From NCBI RefSeq assembly GCF_026684035.1, contig NZ_CP113361.1, positions 1,426,001-1,490,000 of the forward strand: a DNA stretch of 64,000 bases. Reading direction: 5' to 3'. Shown in pieces: positions 49,773 to 59,092 of the stretch; position 1 is the stretch's first letter; each line of letters begins with the position of its first letter. The translations under genes were made by a program, and so were the position numbers. This stretch comes from Methanogenium organophilum (GTDB lineage Archaea; Halobacteriota; Methanomicrobia; Methanomicrobiales; Methanomicrobiaceae). Below the pieces are notes generated by a model. It saw only the letters and a program-made list of their open reading frames with translations. It was not told the origin of the DNA and did not search any database.

Positions 49773-50309
49773 TTATTCAGTGACATCCACAATCTGTGTG
49801 AACGGCTCTGGGTAATGGACAACACCGTGCACATCGCGCAGAACATTTGTTTCCAGGCCGAGGACCATGAAGTATCCTTCCGGCACATCCCATGGTGGTT
49901 CTATTTCATGCTCTTTTGCTGATTCGAAACGGAACCTGCGGTAATATCCTGGTTCGCCCAGGACAACGATTATCTTTGCTCCTTTCTGATGTGAACGATG
50001 AATGCCCTCTTCGATGAGTGCGGTACCAATCCCTCTTTTCTGGAACGCTCTAAGGACAGCCACCGGGGCAAGGGCAAGGGCGGGAGTCTCATCGCAGTCT
50101 GCCGTACGAATGACCACCGGTGAGAAGAGTACATAGCCGACGATATCCCCGTCTTCAACACAAACAAGTGACAGTGCAGGATCATAGGCATCGGAATTAC
50201 GTATCGCAGCTACTAGTTCCGCCTCATCTTTCCGGCTGAATGCGTCGGTGAGAACCTTAGCAATACCTGCAGCATCTTCGGGTTTTTCTGTTCTGATCGT
50301 CCATGCCAT
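49773..50309 (-). CDS. GNAT family N-acetyltransferase
   Basis: 178 residues. 'WTIRTEKPEDAAGIAKVLTD' strand-helix start, the acetyl-CoA motif A 'LALAPVAVLRAFQKRGIGTALIEEG' with the RxxGxG/A-type loop, motif B 'AKIIVVLGEPGYYRRFRF', and C-terminal 'FMVLGLE'. The layout is that of the YhbS-like subfamily. Acetyl acceptor unknown. Followed by the helical protein and moaDE. Confidence 0.85.
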   Translation of the reverse strand: MAWTIRTEKPEDAAGIAKVLTDAFSRKDEAELVAAIRNSDAYDPALSLVCVEDGDIVGYVLFSPVVIRTADCDETPALALAPVAVLRAFQKRGIGTALIEEGIHRSHQKGAKIIVVLGEPGYYRRFRFESAKEHEIEPPWDVPEGYFMVLGLETNVLRDVHGVVHYPEPFTQIVDVTE

Positions 50310-50466
50310 GATATTGACATGTATGGCGCTGACCGCTAAATAATATTCAGGTTATCTCTTTGACAGATGATAGGTGGACGGTTGCTCCTGTTATGACGTG
50401 CATCGAAGCTCTGATTGAATAATGGCTGATATCTGGTTAGCCTGAATATGATCAAAAAAGAAATAA

Positions 50467-51024
50467 TTATTTCTGTGTCATAAGACCGGTAATCACGACC
50501 ACGACACCCCATGCAATCAGAAAGATTCCAAGAACATAGATAAAGGCCAACACTGTCAGGGGGTACAGCAGCACATAGAATGCAAGAATGATGGCGATGA
50601 TCCCGGCAATTACGAGAAGTATTTTGTACCAGGTACTGTCTTTCCCGGTAAAGGCCTGGAAAAGATTCGTAATTCCGGTTAGCATTGCCCAGAAGGCAAC
50701 CAGATAGGTAATCGTAAACCATGCACTGAGTATATTCGTGAAGACCATCAGACCAACGATGATAGCAAGTATGCCCAGAATGATAAGTGCAACAGAACGT
50801 CCTGTGCCGCCCTCATGAGGCTGGAATGCCTGTGCGATGGTCATGATGCCCCAGACTACTACAAATGCCCCGATGAAGTAGCCTAAAAAGAGGGTAACAT
50901 ATGCCGGCATGGCGACACAGAAGATCCCAAATATTACTGCAATGATTCCGAGGAGAACGAATGTCCACCACGATGGAGTGAACCCAATCGTTTCTGCACC
51001 TTCATTCTCAATGATTTCAGTCAC
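50467..51024 (-). CDS. HdeD/DUF308 family membrane protein
   Basis: 185 residues with six membrane helices in three repeated pairs, each pair containing a 'LLGIIAVIFGIF', 'LIILGILAIIVGLMVF' or 'LLVIAGIIAIILAFYVLL' element, the duplicated DUF308 repeat of the HdeD acid-resistance family. Cytoplasmic termini. E. coli HdeD is linked to acid stress at high density; the archaeal role is unknown. It stands alone. Confidence 0.85.
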   Translation of the reverse strand: MTEIIENEGAETIGFTPSWWTFVLLGIIAVIFGIFCVAMPAYVTLFLGYFIGAFVVVWGIMTIAQAFQPHEGGTGRSVALIILGILAIIVGLMVFTNILSAWFTITYLVAFWAMLTGITNLFQAFTGKDSTWYKILLVIAGIIAIILAFYVLLYPLTVLAFIYVLGIFLIAWGVVVVITGLMTQK

Positions 51025-51103
51025 TATTTTTCACCAACGCAATGATATGCAGATGCGGTATTTAAAATGACCGAATTACTGGATAGAAAAAGAGGAATGA
51101 TTA

Positions 51104-54100
51104 TTATGGCTTCCTGATCCTGGTTGCCAGGGCGGTAAGAAGCAGTCCGAATCCTCCCAGTAAAACACCAAAGCCGGGTGTGGCGGTCGGGGTGGGTTGT
51201 GTGGTTTCCGAACCTGGTGTCACGGATGGTTCCGGAGTATTAACTGGTGCCTGTGTCGGAATCGGGATATCTGACGGCTGTTTGGTGGATTCCGGTGATA
51301 TCTCCTTGGTTGCACTGGCAAAGAGGGCGAACAGACTGAAATGGGTAATCTGTGCGGTCACCGTCCGCTCAGCGGCATTGATGGTAACCGGGATCTCCTC
51401 CCATTTGTTCCCCGCTTTGTCGAAGTACCAGAGGGAGGGCGTCTTCCCGGAAAGCGCGTTCCACTCTTCCTCGGTAAAGCTGAAGGTCATGGTGATGGCA
51501 GGGGAGAACTGTGCACCGGATGGGGTGCACTCGTATGCCTTTCCTGTGAAGCTGAAGGTGGTACCCGGTGACTTCCCCGAGAGATCTGCCTGAGGCGTGA
51601 TTGTCACTTCACTAAGTGGATTATCCGAGCTGTCCAGGGCGTAGGTATTTATCCCGATGTTAAGCGAGGCAATTCCGTCCTTTGCGATGACCGTGGTGGT
51701 CCTGAGGGTTTTGCCTTCCTGTGATGTCAGGAGGGTTCCGGTATTCCGGCTCGTAATGGATGCAGGAACTGCATCGTCATCTCCACTGTCATCCGAATAC
51801 GGTGCGGTGACGCTGATGTATTCCGGTCGGATTTTTGTGTCATAATCATTTCCGTCACTCACTGTCAGGTTTACGGAGTAATGGCCTACTGTTCCGTAGG
51901 TATGGCTCACGTTCTGTGTGGTTGCATCGATGATGCCGTCATTCTCGAAGTCCCATGCCCATGTGGTGGCGCCTACGGAGAGATCCGTGAACCGGACCGT
52001 GAGGGGGGCAGTGCCGTAGGATGGTGTTGCGGTGAAGTTTGCCTGCAGCGTAGTGTCTGGTGTCTCCACGACGAGGATGGTGGTCATGGCATACATATTG
52101 TCGCCCTTGTTCTCCACCATCCTGCTCTGCATCGCCGCCTCGTTGTCTCCGTCCGTGAGTGCGTCCGTGACGTCGTATACAGAGAATCCAACCTGCGGGT
52201 CTCTCAGGTAGTCTGTCCAGAATCCTTCGTATTCCTGTCCGTTGAATATGAATGCGCTCTTGTTTTCATCTCCCGCACCGCCGAGGATGGTCACTGCGGT
52301 TGCCTTCTCTACTCCGTCCTTCACAACACCGGTGAACGGTGCGAATACGGTCGCCTCGGTATCGTTCACTGAGTATGTCGTGTATGAGTAAATCATATCG
52401 AACTCTTCGTTCAGCCATATCGCCCTTGGTGCGGTTTCCGGGTCTTCATAGACGACGACAAGGTATGCGCCGTATATGCCGTAGTCGTTGTCCGCCTCTG
52501 GTGTGATGGTCATGACGTTGCCCGTGGTGTCGAAGGCAGCGGTCACATCATAGACATACATACCGTACGGGAAGCTGTACGATCCGAATCCCTTGATATC
52601 CTGGTAGTTCTCCGCCGGCTGTACGACGTCTCCGTTGAAGGACATGGTGAACGTCGGGTCAGTGCCCATCTTGTTGTATGTCCATGCCTGGTAGAGACGT
52701 GCGTTCACGACGGTCGCCCCTTCCGGCACGGGGAGGTCTTCGGCGGACCAGTTGTATGTCTGTTCCGTCCATAATTTGTTGTTATATGCGGTGTTTCCGG
52801 CAGACCAGGTCACGTTGTAGTGTCCGTCATAGGATGCCACGGTATCCTGGTCATCTCCGTCGGTCCATCGCTTGCCCTTGTATCCGTTGTTGTATACGGT
52901 GAGTGTCTTCGTGAGTGCGTTGTTTGTCTCATCCGACTCCTCTACCGCTACGGCAGTGTCCGCGGTCGCGGTTACCGTGACCGAATCTCCACCGGTGCGG
53001 ATACTGGGGTCCGCAACGGTCACGGTGGTTGATGCGTGAGCCGCGAGGCCGCTTACCTCTTCGGTGTACTGGGTTCCTGCGACATCAATGATGACGGTGA
53101 ATGCTCCCGCATCCGTCGTTCCGTTGTTCTTCACGGTTGCTGATACAGTGTTCGGCTCGTTTGCAAAGAGGTCATTGCCCGCAGCGCTGTTCGGGGTGAT
53201 GGCCGTTACGTTCAGGTCGACATCCGCGGACTGCGCCATGAGGATGGTGGTCATGGCATACATATTGTCGCCCTTGTTCTCCACCATCCTGCTCTGCATC
53301 GCCGCCTCGTTGTCTCCGTCCGTGAGTGCGTCCGTGACGTCGTATACAGAGAATCCAACCTGTGGGTCTCTCAGGTAGTCTGTCCAGAATCCTTCGTATT
53401 CCTGTCCGTTGAATATGAATGCGCTCTTGTTTTCATCTCCCGCACCGCCGAGGATGGTCACTGCGGTTGCCTTCTCGACTTCGTCTGTCACAACACCGGT
53501 GAACGGTGCGAATACGGTCGCCTCGGTATCGTTCACTGAGTATGTCGTGTATGAGTAAATCATATCGAACTCTTCGTTCAGCCATATTGCCCTTGGTGCG
53601 GTTTCCGGGTCTTCATAGACGACGACAAGGTATGCGCCGTATATGCCGTAGTCGTTGTCCGCCTCTGGTGTGATGGTCATGACGTTGCCCGCGGTGTCGA
53701 AGGCAGCGGTCACATCATAGACATACATACCGTACGGGAAGCTGTACGATCCGAATCCCTTGATATCCTGGTAGTTCTCCGCCGGCTGTACGACGTCTCC
53801 GTTGAAGGACATGGTGAACGTCGGGTCAGTGCCCATCTTGTTGTATGTCCATGCCTGGTAGAGACGTGCGTTCACGACGGTCGCCCCTTCCGGCACGGGG
53901 AGGTCTTCGGCGGACCAGTTGTATGTCTGTTCCGTCCATAATTTGTTGTTATATGCGGTGTTTCCGGCAGACCAGGTCACGTTGTAGTGTCCGTCATAGG
54001 ATGCCACGGTATCCTGGTCATCTCCGTCGGTCCATCGCTTGCCCTTGTATCCGTTGTTGTATACGGTGAGTGTCGTGGTGAGACTGTTATACGGCTCAGA

Positions 54101-54496
54101 GGTCTCCTCAACTTGCCCGTCTGTGTCGGCCGTGACGGTGACAATGACGCTGTCGCCGCCGGTACGGAGGGTGGCGTCTGTTATCATGACGGCAGTGGAG
54201 GTGTCCGCTGCAAGACTGTCGACGTCAGCGGTGTATTCTGTTCCTGCGACATCAAAGCGAACGGTGAATGCGCCTATATCCGTTATCCCTTCGTTCTTTA
54301 CCGTTGCCGTGATGGTGTTCGGCTCGTTTGCGAAGAGATCGCCGCCTGCCCCGCTGTTGGGGGAGATATCCGTTACGTTCAGATCCATGGCTGGTGAAAT
54401 TGCACCCACCGGCACAATCGACACCATAAGCAGGAGTGCGAGGAGAAGAATTGTTCTGTCACGCTTTTCAGGGCTAAATGTTTGTTTTTTTTTCAT
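51104..54496 (-). CDS. Large PGF-CTERM surface protein: two CARDB-DUF3344 units plus PKD
   Basis: 1130 residues. Signal peptide (~1-35), then CARDB ('DLNVTDISPNSGAGG') and DUF3344 ('NNGYKGKRWTDGDDQDTVAS'), the same pair again ('DLNVTAITPNSAAGN'), a PKD domain ('FTATPSYGTAPLTVRFTDLS', 'WDFENDGIID'), and a PGF-pre-PGF-like beta domain ending 'ITHFSLFALFA'. A Pro/Thr stalk and a C-terminal 'ATPGFGVLLGGFGLLLTALA' with basic tail follow: a PGF-CTERM signal for archaeosortase cleavage and lipid attachment. The repeat period is 389 codons. Its DUF3344 halves are nearly identical in DNA; the CARDB halves have diverged. Probably a cell-surface or adhesive protein. Confidence 0.88.
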   Translation of the reverse strand: MKKKQTFSPEKRDRTILLLALLLMVSIVPVGAISPAMDLNVTDISPNSGAGGDLFANEPNTITATVKNEGITDIGAFTVRFDVAGTEYTADVDSLAADTSTAVMITDATLRTGGDSVIVTVTADTDGQVEETSEPYNSLTTTLTVYNNGYKGKRWTDGDDQDTVASYDGHYNVTWSAGNTAYNNKLWTEQTYNWSAEDLPVPEGATVVNARLYQAWTYNKMGTDPTFTMSFNGDVVQPAENYQDIKGFGSYSFPYGMYVYDVTAAFDTAGNVMTITPEADNDYGIYGAYLVVVYEDPETAPRAIWLNEEFDMIYSYTTYSVNDTEATVFAPFTGVVTDEVEKATAVTILGGAGDENKSAFIFNGQEYEGFWTDYLRDPQVGFSVYDVTDALTDGDNEAAMQSRMVENKGDNMYAMTTILMAQSADVDLNVTAITPNSAAGNDLFANEPNTVSATVKNNGTTDAGAFTVIIDVAGTQYTEEVSGLAAHASTTVTVADPSIRTGGDSVTVTATADTAVAVEESDETNNALTKTLTVYNNGYKGKRWTDGDDQDTVASYDGHYNVTWSAGNTAYNNKLWTEQTYNWSAEDLPVPEGATVVNARLYQAWTYNKMGTDPTFTMSFNGDVVQPAENYQDIKGFGSYSFPYGMYVYDVTAAFDTTGNVMTITPEADNDYGIYGAYLVVVYEDPETAPRAIWLNEEFDMIYSYTTYSVNDTEATVFAPFTGVVKDGVEKATAVTILGGAGDENKSAFIFNGQEYEGFWTDYLRDPQVGFSVYDVTDALTDGDNEAAMQSRMVENKGDNMYAMTTILVVETPDTTLQANFTATPSYGTAPLTVRFTDLSVGATTWAWDFENDGIIDATTQNVSHTYGTVGHYSVNLTVSDGNDYDTKIRPEYISVTAPYSDDSGDDDAVPASITSRNTGTLLTSQEGKTLRTTTVIAKDGIASLNIGINTYALDSSDNPLSEVTITPQADLSGKSPGTTFSFTGKAYECTPSGAQFSPAITMTFSFTEEEWNALSGKTPSLWYFDKAGNKWEEIPVTINAAERTVTAQITHFSLFALFASATKEISPESTKQPSDIPIPTQAPVNTPEPSVTPGSETTQPTPTATPGFGVLLGGFGLLLTALATRIRKP
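52073..52907 (-). repeat. DUF3344 repeat unit, C-terminal copy
   Basis: 835 bases that match 53240-54074 with an offset of 1167 bases. I count about seven mismatches, most of them in one cluster where TDE in one protein copy is KDG in the other, plus one Ala/Thr change. Confidence 0.85.
53240..54074 (-). repeat. DUF3344 repeat unit, N-terminal copy
   Basis: Partner of 52073-52907. The flanking CARDB-coding segments, also in the 1167-base period, show clear divergence at the same time, so the identity is confined to DUF3344. Confidence 0.85.
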
Positions 54497-55013
54497 ACCT
54501 TCACCACTTTGGTTACCTCAAAAGGGACACAAATGGAAGTTCGATGCAGGATACGCTCATCCCATTCCTCAGGTTTCATCCTGTATATGTGCCACCATGT
54601 ATTCACACATTTATGTTGAATATTCATACTATTTAACATAAGTATTCTCATTTATAATGGACTGTATTATTTTCGGGAACCTAATTCCAGAGTTAGGTGC
54701 CGTGCCGGGATGATGGTCTGTACAACGGTTATCAGGATCATTTTGGGCAGGACTTGGAATTCTATCCTGAAATATAATACGTTCGGTATGATTTGTCGAT
54801 ATTTTATCCTTCTTTTTTCGATTTTTGTAAAAAATTTTGCTTAAAGGCGTTTTTCCGATTTTTGGTGTTGCAGGGTGTTTTTATGGGATTCGTTCTTATT
54901 CCCGGGAGAACGGATTGATGGTGGTTATCGGCGAATGTTACTCACTAACATAGCATTTCGTATTAAAATGCGGAACTATTTTATTAAAATGGAAAGGTAC
55001 TCTTAACTACTAC
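54497..55013. other. Divergent promoter region with AT-rich dyad
   Basis: 517 bases between the surface protein and the uptake operon. No gene. Near the right end TAAAAT (54964-54969) and ATTTTA (54978-54983), separated by 8 bases, form a dyad overlapping the TATA-like TTATTAAAAT (54981-54990), about 25-30 bases before the ATG at 55014. GTTACTCACTAAC, a GTTA/TAAC inverted repeat, lies slightly upstream (~54937-54949). Confidence 0.45.
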
Positions 55014-55580
55014 ATGATATCCAGGTTCATCATATCAGTCATAGTATCTTTAGTACTCATCAGCTGTGCCTTCGTCCCCGCTTCTGCAGGGAATGGTGTA
55101 TCAGGGCTTTCCTTTAGTCTCGAGGAGGTGGCTGGTGCGGAGAATGAATACCTGCTCTCCTGCGATGGTGCAGATGGCGGGCCTGTAGGCATCTCAATAT
55201 CCTTTCCGGGCCCTGCTAACATTGTCAGCACCACACTCTCAGAAAGCCGGTATCAGATGAATGGAAATACGCTTTTCTATGCCCTTGTCGATGAGGATGC
55301 CTGTTCCTTCCGTATCATTTGTGCGGATCTTCAGCCGGGAACACTTTCGCTCTCGTGGGAAGAGTTCGCAGATGGCGTCTCAGGTGAGACAGTTATAACG
55401 GTTTCAGATGCGGGAGAGGTATCTGTTTCAGCTTCTGGAAATTCTGGTGTAGAGGATGATGCGAATCAGCCGTCAGCAACGGTGACGCAGAGCCCCTTTG
55501 TGGGGATTGCATTCACGGTCATCGTGGCATTTGCCGTTGTGGATGTGTATTCCCGCAGGAGAGAGGAGGGGTCACAATGA
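55014..55580 (+). CDS. Secreted membrane-anchored protein, first gene of uptake operon 1
   Basis: 188 residues: signal peptide ending 'FVPASAG', a ~110-residue beta-rich domain ('VSGLSFSLEEV', 'PVGISISFPG', 'TLFYALVDED', 'GTLSLSWEEF'), a Ser/Asp stalk and a C-terminal membrane helix with basic tail ('VFVVDVYSRRRE'-like end). The domain layout (strands flanking short acidic loops) is reminiscent of archaeal cohesin-type domains, but I cannot confirm this. The stop overlaps the binding-protein start by 4 bases (ATGA). It may hold or dock the binding protein at the membrane. A TATA box ~25 bases upstream suggests a leaderless mRNA. Confidence 0.7.
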   Translation: MISRFIISVIVSLVLISCAFVPASAGNGVSGLSFSLEEVAGAENEYLLSCDGADGGPVGISISFPGPANIVSTTLSESRYQMNGNTLFYALVDEDACSFRIICADLQPGTLSLSWEEFADGVSGETVITVSDAGEVSVSASGNSGVEDDANQPSATVTQSPFVGIAFTVIVAFAVVDVYSRRREEGSQ

Positions 55581-56842
55581 GATTAATCGGAGGGAACTAT
55601 TTCCTGGCGATGTTTCTGAATATAGCAGTCCTGTCCATTGCTATCGCTATGGTCACTGTGCCCGTTGCCGCAGCAGACACGGGAGCTCTCCCGCTTGATG
55701 TGAACGGCGATGGCACCATCGGCAGTGATGAGATGGCTTCAGCGATTCTTGATTATCTTGAGCGGCAACATGCAGGCACCAGTATGGATGAAGGTCTCTA
55801 TGCGGACCTCACCGATGGTGCCTATGTCTATACCTACTGGAATAAGACCGCAAAGACCGTTCATGACTTCTCCGGTCAGACTGTCACCCTGACGCGACCT
55901 ATTCACCGGGCTGTCGTGATGAACGGGGAGACCGCCGAGACGCTGCGTTCCCTTGGCTTTGATAGCACGAAGGTGGTGGGTGTCGGGAAGTACATCCTGG
56001 AAGACCCGGTCTTCTTCCCGGAATATGCAGGGATGCCGAATGTCGGCAGTATCTGGTCGCCGGACTACGAAAAAATAATCTCGCTCTCCCCGGATACCGT
56101 CATTATATATGCGGATTTCATGGACAGCAAAGGGGATGAAATCCAGGAGACTATCCAGTCCATGGACCCATCTATACACGTACTCCGCTATGATCTCTTC
56201 AACCCTGAGACCTATGCCGAAGAGGTCGGCCTTCTCGCCGCAGCGGTCGACCGGGAGGATGAAGGAAGTGATTTCGTCGCCTTCTATACACAGCAGATGA
56301 ATACGGTCACCGGCAGGGTGGCGACCATCCCGGAGGATGAGCGGGTGACGGTGTACTTCGAAAACGCAGATGATTACAAGAGCTGTGCAGAAGGGTCCGG
56401 TTACCATGACAAGATTATCATGGCTGGTGGCCACAATATCTTCGGAAACGCAACACCGTCATATCCTGAGGTGAATCCCGAATCCGTGCTCTTTGCCGAC
56501 CCAGAGGTCGTCCTGAAACTCCAGGGAACAGGAGTTCTGGACTTCGGAGGGTATGCGGATGATGACACCACACGAACGGCGGAGGTCTATGAGGGCCTCC
56601 TCGCCAGACCGGGATGGAATTCCATGGCGGCGGTCAAAGACGGCCGTGTTTACATCATTGACAGCGACATCTTCGGCGGACCGAAACACTTCATCGGCAT
56701 TCTCTACCTTGCCACATGGTTCTACCCGGATATGTTTGCCGATGTGAATCCTGAGGACGTTCACCAGGAGTATCTCACCACCTATCAGCACAGTGATTAC
56801 GATCTCTCGTCACACGGTGTATTCGTGTATCCGGTGGCATAG
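55577..56842 (+). CDS. ABC importer solute-binding protein (iron/cobalamin type) with N-terminal EF-hand module
   Basis: 421 residues: signal peptide (1-33), then an EF-hand/dockerin-like loop 'DVNGDGTIGSDE' (41-52) followed by 'MASAILDYLE' and 'LTDGAYVYTYWNK', a linker, then a class III periplasmic-binding fold: 'HRAVVMNGETAETLRSLGF' first lobe, 'VGVGKYI', 'NVGSIWSPDYEKIISLSPD', and second lobe 'VTVYFENADDYKS', 'MAGGHNIFGNA', 'DGRVYIIDSDIFGG'. This is the FepB/BtuF-type fold; ligand (ferri-siderophore, haem, cobalamin or other chelate) unclear. No lipobox or anchor, so the EF-hand module may attach it to another envelope protein. Confidence 0.88.
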   Translation: MRLIGGNYFLAMFLNIAVLSIAIAMVTVPVAAADTGALPLDVNGDGTIGSDEMASAILDYLERQHAGTSMDEGLYADLTDGAYVYTYWNKTAKTVHDFSGQTVTLTRPIHRAVVMNGETAETLRSLGFDSTKVVGVGKYILEDPVFFPEYAGMPNVGSIWSPDYEKIISLSPDTVIIYADFMDSKGDEIQETIQSMDPSIHVLRYDLFNPETYAEEVGLLAAAVDREDEGSDFVAFYTQQMNTVTGRVATIPEDERVTVYFENADDYKSCAEGSGYHDKIIMAGGHNIFGNATPSYPEVNPESVLFADPEVVLKLQGTGVLDFGGYADDDTTRTAEVYEGLLARPGWNSMAAVKDGRVYIIDSDIFGGPKHFIGILYLATWFYPDMFADVNPEDVHQEYLTTYQHSDYDLSSHGVFVYPVA

Positions 56843-56856
56843 TCAGGGACGGATGA

Positions 56857-57951
56857 ATGACGGTAACCATCGAAGATTTCGCCCGTGAATCGTCCCGCAT
56901 AAAATCCAAACGCATCTTCTTTTTTTTGGGGATGGGTGGGATTCTCCTCGTGCTCACACTCGTGGGGATCACGCTCGGGTCGGGGGAACTGACGATCGCC
57001 GATTCCTATCGTGCCCTCTGGGACGGGCTTTCCGCGAGGCTTGCCTACCTCATCTCGGGGGCGGTGTCCACTGCCACGCCCGATACTGCAGAGATCGTTG
57101 TCTGGGATATCCGTCTCCACCGGGTTCTCTTTGCGCTTGTAGCCGGATTCGGGCTTGCGATCGCGGGTACTATCATGCAGGGAATCCTGCGCAATCCTTT
57201 GGCGAGTCCATTCACTTTGGGGATATCCTCTGCGGCGTCGTGCGGTGCATCGGTTGCGATCATTCTCCTTGCCGGCGTGACCATCGTGAGCGCGAATCTG
57301 CTCGTGGTGGTGATGGCGTTCCTCTTCGCGATCGCCGCATCGTTTCTCATCTATGGCATGGCACGGAAGAAAGGGCTCTCCTCCTCTTCATTAATTCTCG
57401 CCGGCATTGCCATCATGTATCTCTTCTCCGCGATCACGTCACTCATCCAGTATTTCGGGTCGTCGGATCAGGCGGCTGCGGTGGTGTACTGGATGTTTGG
57501 CTCCCTCTCCGCGACCACCTGGCCGAAACTCCTCATTGTCACGGCAGTCATCGCGGTACTGGTCCCCTACATCGTCATACGCGCCTGGGACCTGAATGCG
57601 CTTGCCGAGGGTGATGAGATTGCAAAGAGTGTCGGCGTCCCGGTCGAGCGGACGATGACGGTCTTCATGATGATAGCCTCCATTATTACGGCGGTCATCA
57701 TTGCATTCACCGGCACCATCGGGTTCATCGGGCTCGTCGCCCCGCATATCACCCGCATGACAATCGGGAGTGATCACCGGTGGCTGGTACCGGCATCCGG
57801 TCTTGTGGGGGCGGCGATTCTCCTCGGTGCCGACAATCTCTGCCGTACGCTGATCTATCCTGCGGTGATTCCGGTGGGGATCATGACGGCGTTTCTGGGC
57901 GTGCCGTTCTTCCTGTATCTCTTCATGAAACGGGGTGATACCGGATGGTAG
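56857..57951 (+). CDS. FecCD/BtuC-type ABC transporter permease
   Basis: 364 residues, about ten membrane helices. 'GDELTIADSYRALWDG'-like N-terminus, then 'WDIRLHRVLFALVAGFGLAIAGTIMQG' and 'LGISSAASCGASVAII' of the family, cytoplasmic coupling loop 'LGANLAEGDEIAKSVGVPVERT'-like ('LNALAEGDEIAKSVGV'), and the C-terminal 'FTGTIGFIGLVAPHITRM' block. Forms the transmembrane pore with the ATPase encoded next. Fourteen bases separate it from the binding-protein gene, 7 bases overlap the ATPase gene. Confidence 0.92.
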   Translation: MTVTIEDFARESSRIKSKRIFFFLGMGGILLVLTLVGITLGSGELTIADSYRALWDGLSARLAYLISGAVSTATPDTAEIVVWDIRLHRVLFALVAGFGLAIAGTIMQGILRNPLASPFTLGISSAASCGASVAIILLAGVTIVSANLLVVVMAFLFAIAASFLIYGMARKKGLSSSSLILAGIAIMYLFSAITSLIQYFGSSDQAAAVVYWMFGSLSATTWPKLLIVTAVIAVLVPYIVIRAWDLNALAEGDEIAKSVGVPVERTMTVFMMIASIITAVIIAFTGTIGFIGLVAPHITRMTIGSDHRWLVPASGLVGAAILLGADNLCRTLIYPAVIPVGIMTAFLGVPFFLYLFMKRGDTGW

Positions 57952-58733
57952 CGATAACGGTTAAGGGTCTCTCGTATACCTACCGGAAGAAGCCGGTCTT
58001 CTCCGGGGTCTCCTTTGAAGCGAAAGAAGGTGAGGTGTTGGGGGTGGTCGGACCGAACGGGTCGGGGAAGACGACGATAATCAAGTGCATCGATGGTATC
58101 CTGCAGCCGAAGGGTGAGGTCCGGGTATTCGGCGAGGATGTCGCATCCATGGACCGGATGTCCATCGCACGAAAAATTGCCTACGTACCTCAGTCCTTTC
58201 CCGAGGGGCTCTCATCGGTCGTCTATGAGACGATCATGATGGGCAGGCGGCCGTATCTGAACTGGAAGACCGGCCTTGAGGATGAAGAGAAGGTCTATCA
58301 TGCAATGAAGATGCTCGGTGTAGAGGATTTTGCCTTCCGGAAGGTGAAGGAGCTCTCCGGGGGAGAACGGCAGCGGGTGATGATCGCCCGGGCCATTGTC
58401 CAGGAAACGCCGGTCATCCTGATGGATGAACCGACCAGCAGTCTGGATGTTCGTCACCAGATGGAGGTGATGGAGGTGGCGCGGGGTCTCGCGGAAAACC
58501 GTAACATCGCGGTCGTCATGTCACTGCATGACCTCAACCTCGCCGCCCGGTATTGCGACCGCATAGTGGTTCTCAACGAGGGGAATTTGTGTGGATACGG
58601 GGCACCGCGGGAGGTGCTCACAGAAGACGTTATCAGGCAGGTCTATGGCATCGAGGCACGAATCAGCAGCGATGTCGAATGCCCCTATATCATCCCGTTG
58701 CATCCGGTTGCTGGTCTGCAAAAGGGTGAATGA
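57945..58733 (+). CDS. FecE/BtuD-type ABC transporter ATP-binding protein
   Basis: 262 residues. Walker A 'GPNGSGKTTII', Q-loop 'PQSFPEG', signature 'LSGGERQRV', Walker B 'VILMDEPTSSLD', H-loop 'MSLHDLN'. Powers uptake through the FecCD-type permease. ATG at 57945 overlaps the permease stop. The C-terminal ~30 residues vary among such ATPases and show no extra domain. Confidence 0.94.
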   Translation: MVAITVKGLSYTYRKKPVFSGVSFEAKEGEVLGVVGPNGSGKTTIIKCIDGILQPKGEVRVFGEDVASMDRMSIARKIAYVPQSFPEGLSSVVYETIMMGRRPYLNWKTGLEDEEKVYHAMKMLGVEDFAFRKVKELSGGERQRVMIARAIVQETPVILMDEPTSSLDVRHQMEVMEVARGLAENRNIAVVMSLHDLNLAARYCDRIVVLNEGNLCGYGAPREVLTEDVIRQVYGIEARISSDVECPYIIPLHPVAGLQKGE

Positions 58734-58734
58734 G

Positions 58735-58995
58735 ATGGGGGCGGCCCTTGTGGGAGGGATCGGGACGTTTCTGGCCTTCGCTGACACCTCACCTATATTC
58801 CTGAAAAGAAAGGGGCGAGAGACGGCTGGGTATCGTCCATCCCTTCCGGTGAGTATCTTCCCTGACGATGTTCTTTTATTCGCGTCGTCCCCATATGGAC
58901 ACTTGTACCTTTTCTTTCTCGACAGAATCTGTTTTATACTCGGGTATGGGGTGGATCGTATCGGCACCAGTCTCCATTATTATGTAATCCAGTAA
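58735..58995 (+). CDS. Possible short hydrophobic protein after uptake operon 1
   Basis: 86 codons starting one base after the ATPase stop, preceded by AAAAGGGTGAATGAG, which could serve as a ribosome site. Contains a Gly-rich start ('GAALVGGIGTFLAFAD') and a hydrophobic C-terminal part ('LYLFFLDRICFILGYG'). Codon use is not convincing and I recognise nothing, so it may be spurious. Confidence 0.25.
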   Translation: MGAALVGGIGTFLAFADTSPIFLKRKGRETAGYRPSLPVSIFPDDVLLFASSPYGHLYLFFLDRICFILGYGVDRIGTSLHYYVIQ

Positions 58996-59092
58996 ATTTC
59001 AGTTATGTTATAATTTATTCATTCACTTTTCAGATTAAATGAAATAATTTATTATTGTTATCTTACATGATCATACTAAATTGGTTATTGTT
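58996..59092 (+). promoter_or_regulatory. AT-rich promoter of uptake operon 2 with dyad
   Basis: TAAAT (59036-59040) and ATTTA (59047-59051), separated by 6 bases, form a dyad at a TATA-like ATTTATTATTG (59046-59057), ~40 bases before the ATG at 59093. A similar, longer dyad precedes operon 1. Confidence 0.35.

Noticed and set aside
51104-54496. Long plus-strand frames inside the surface-protein gene, two of them identical (52678-52902 and 53845-54069)
   Set aside because: They are antisense shadows; their identity follows from the DUF3344 DNA repeat.
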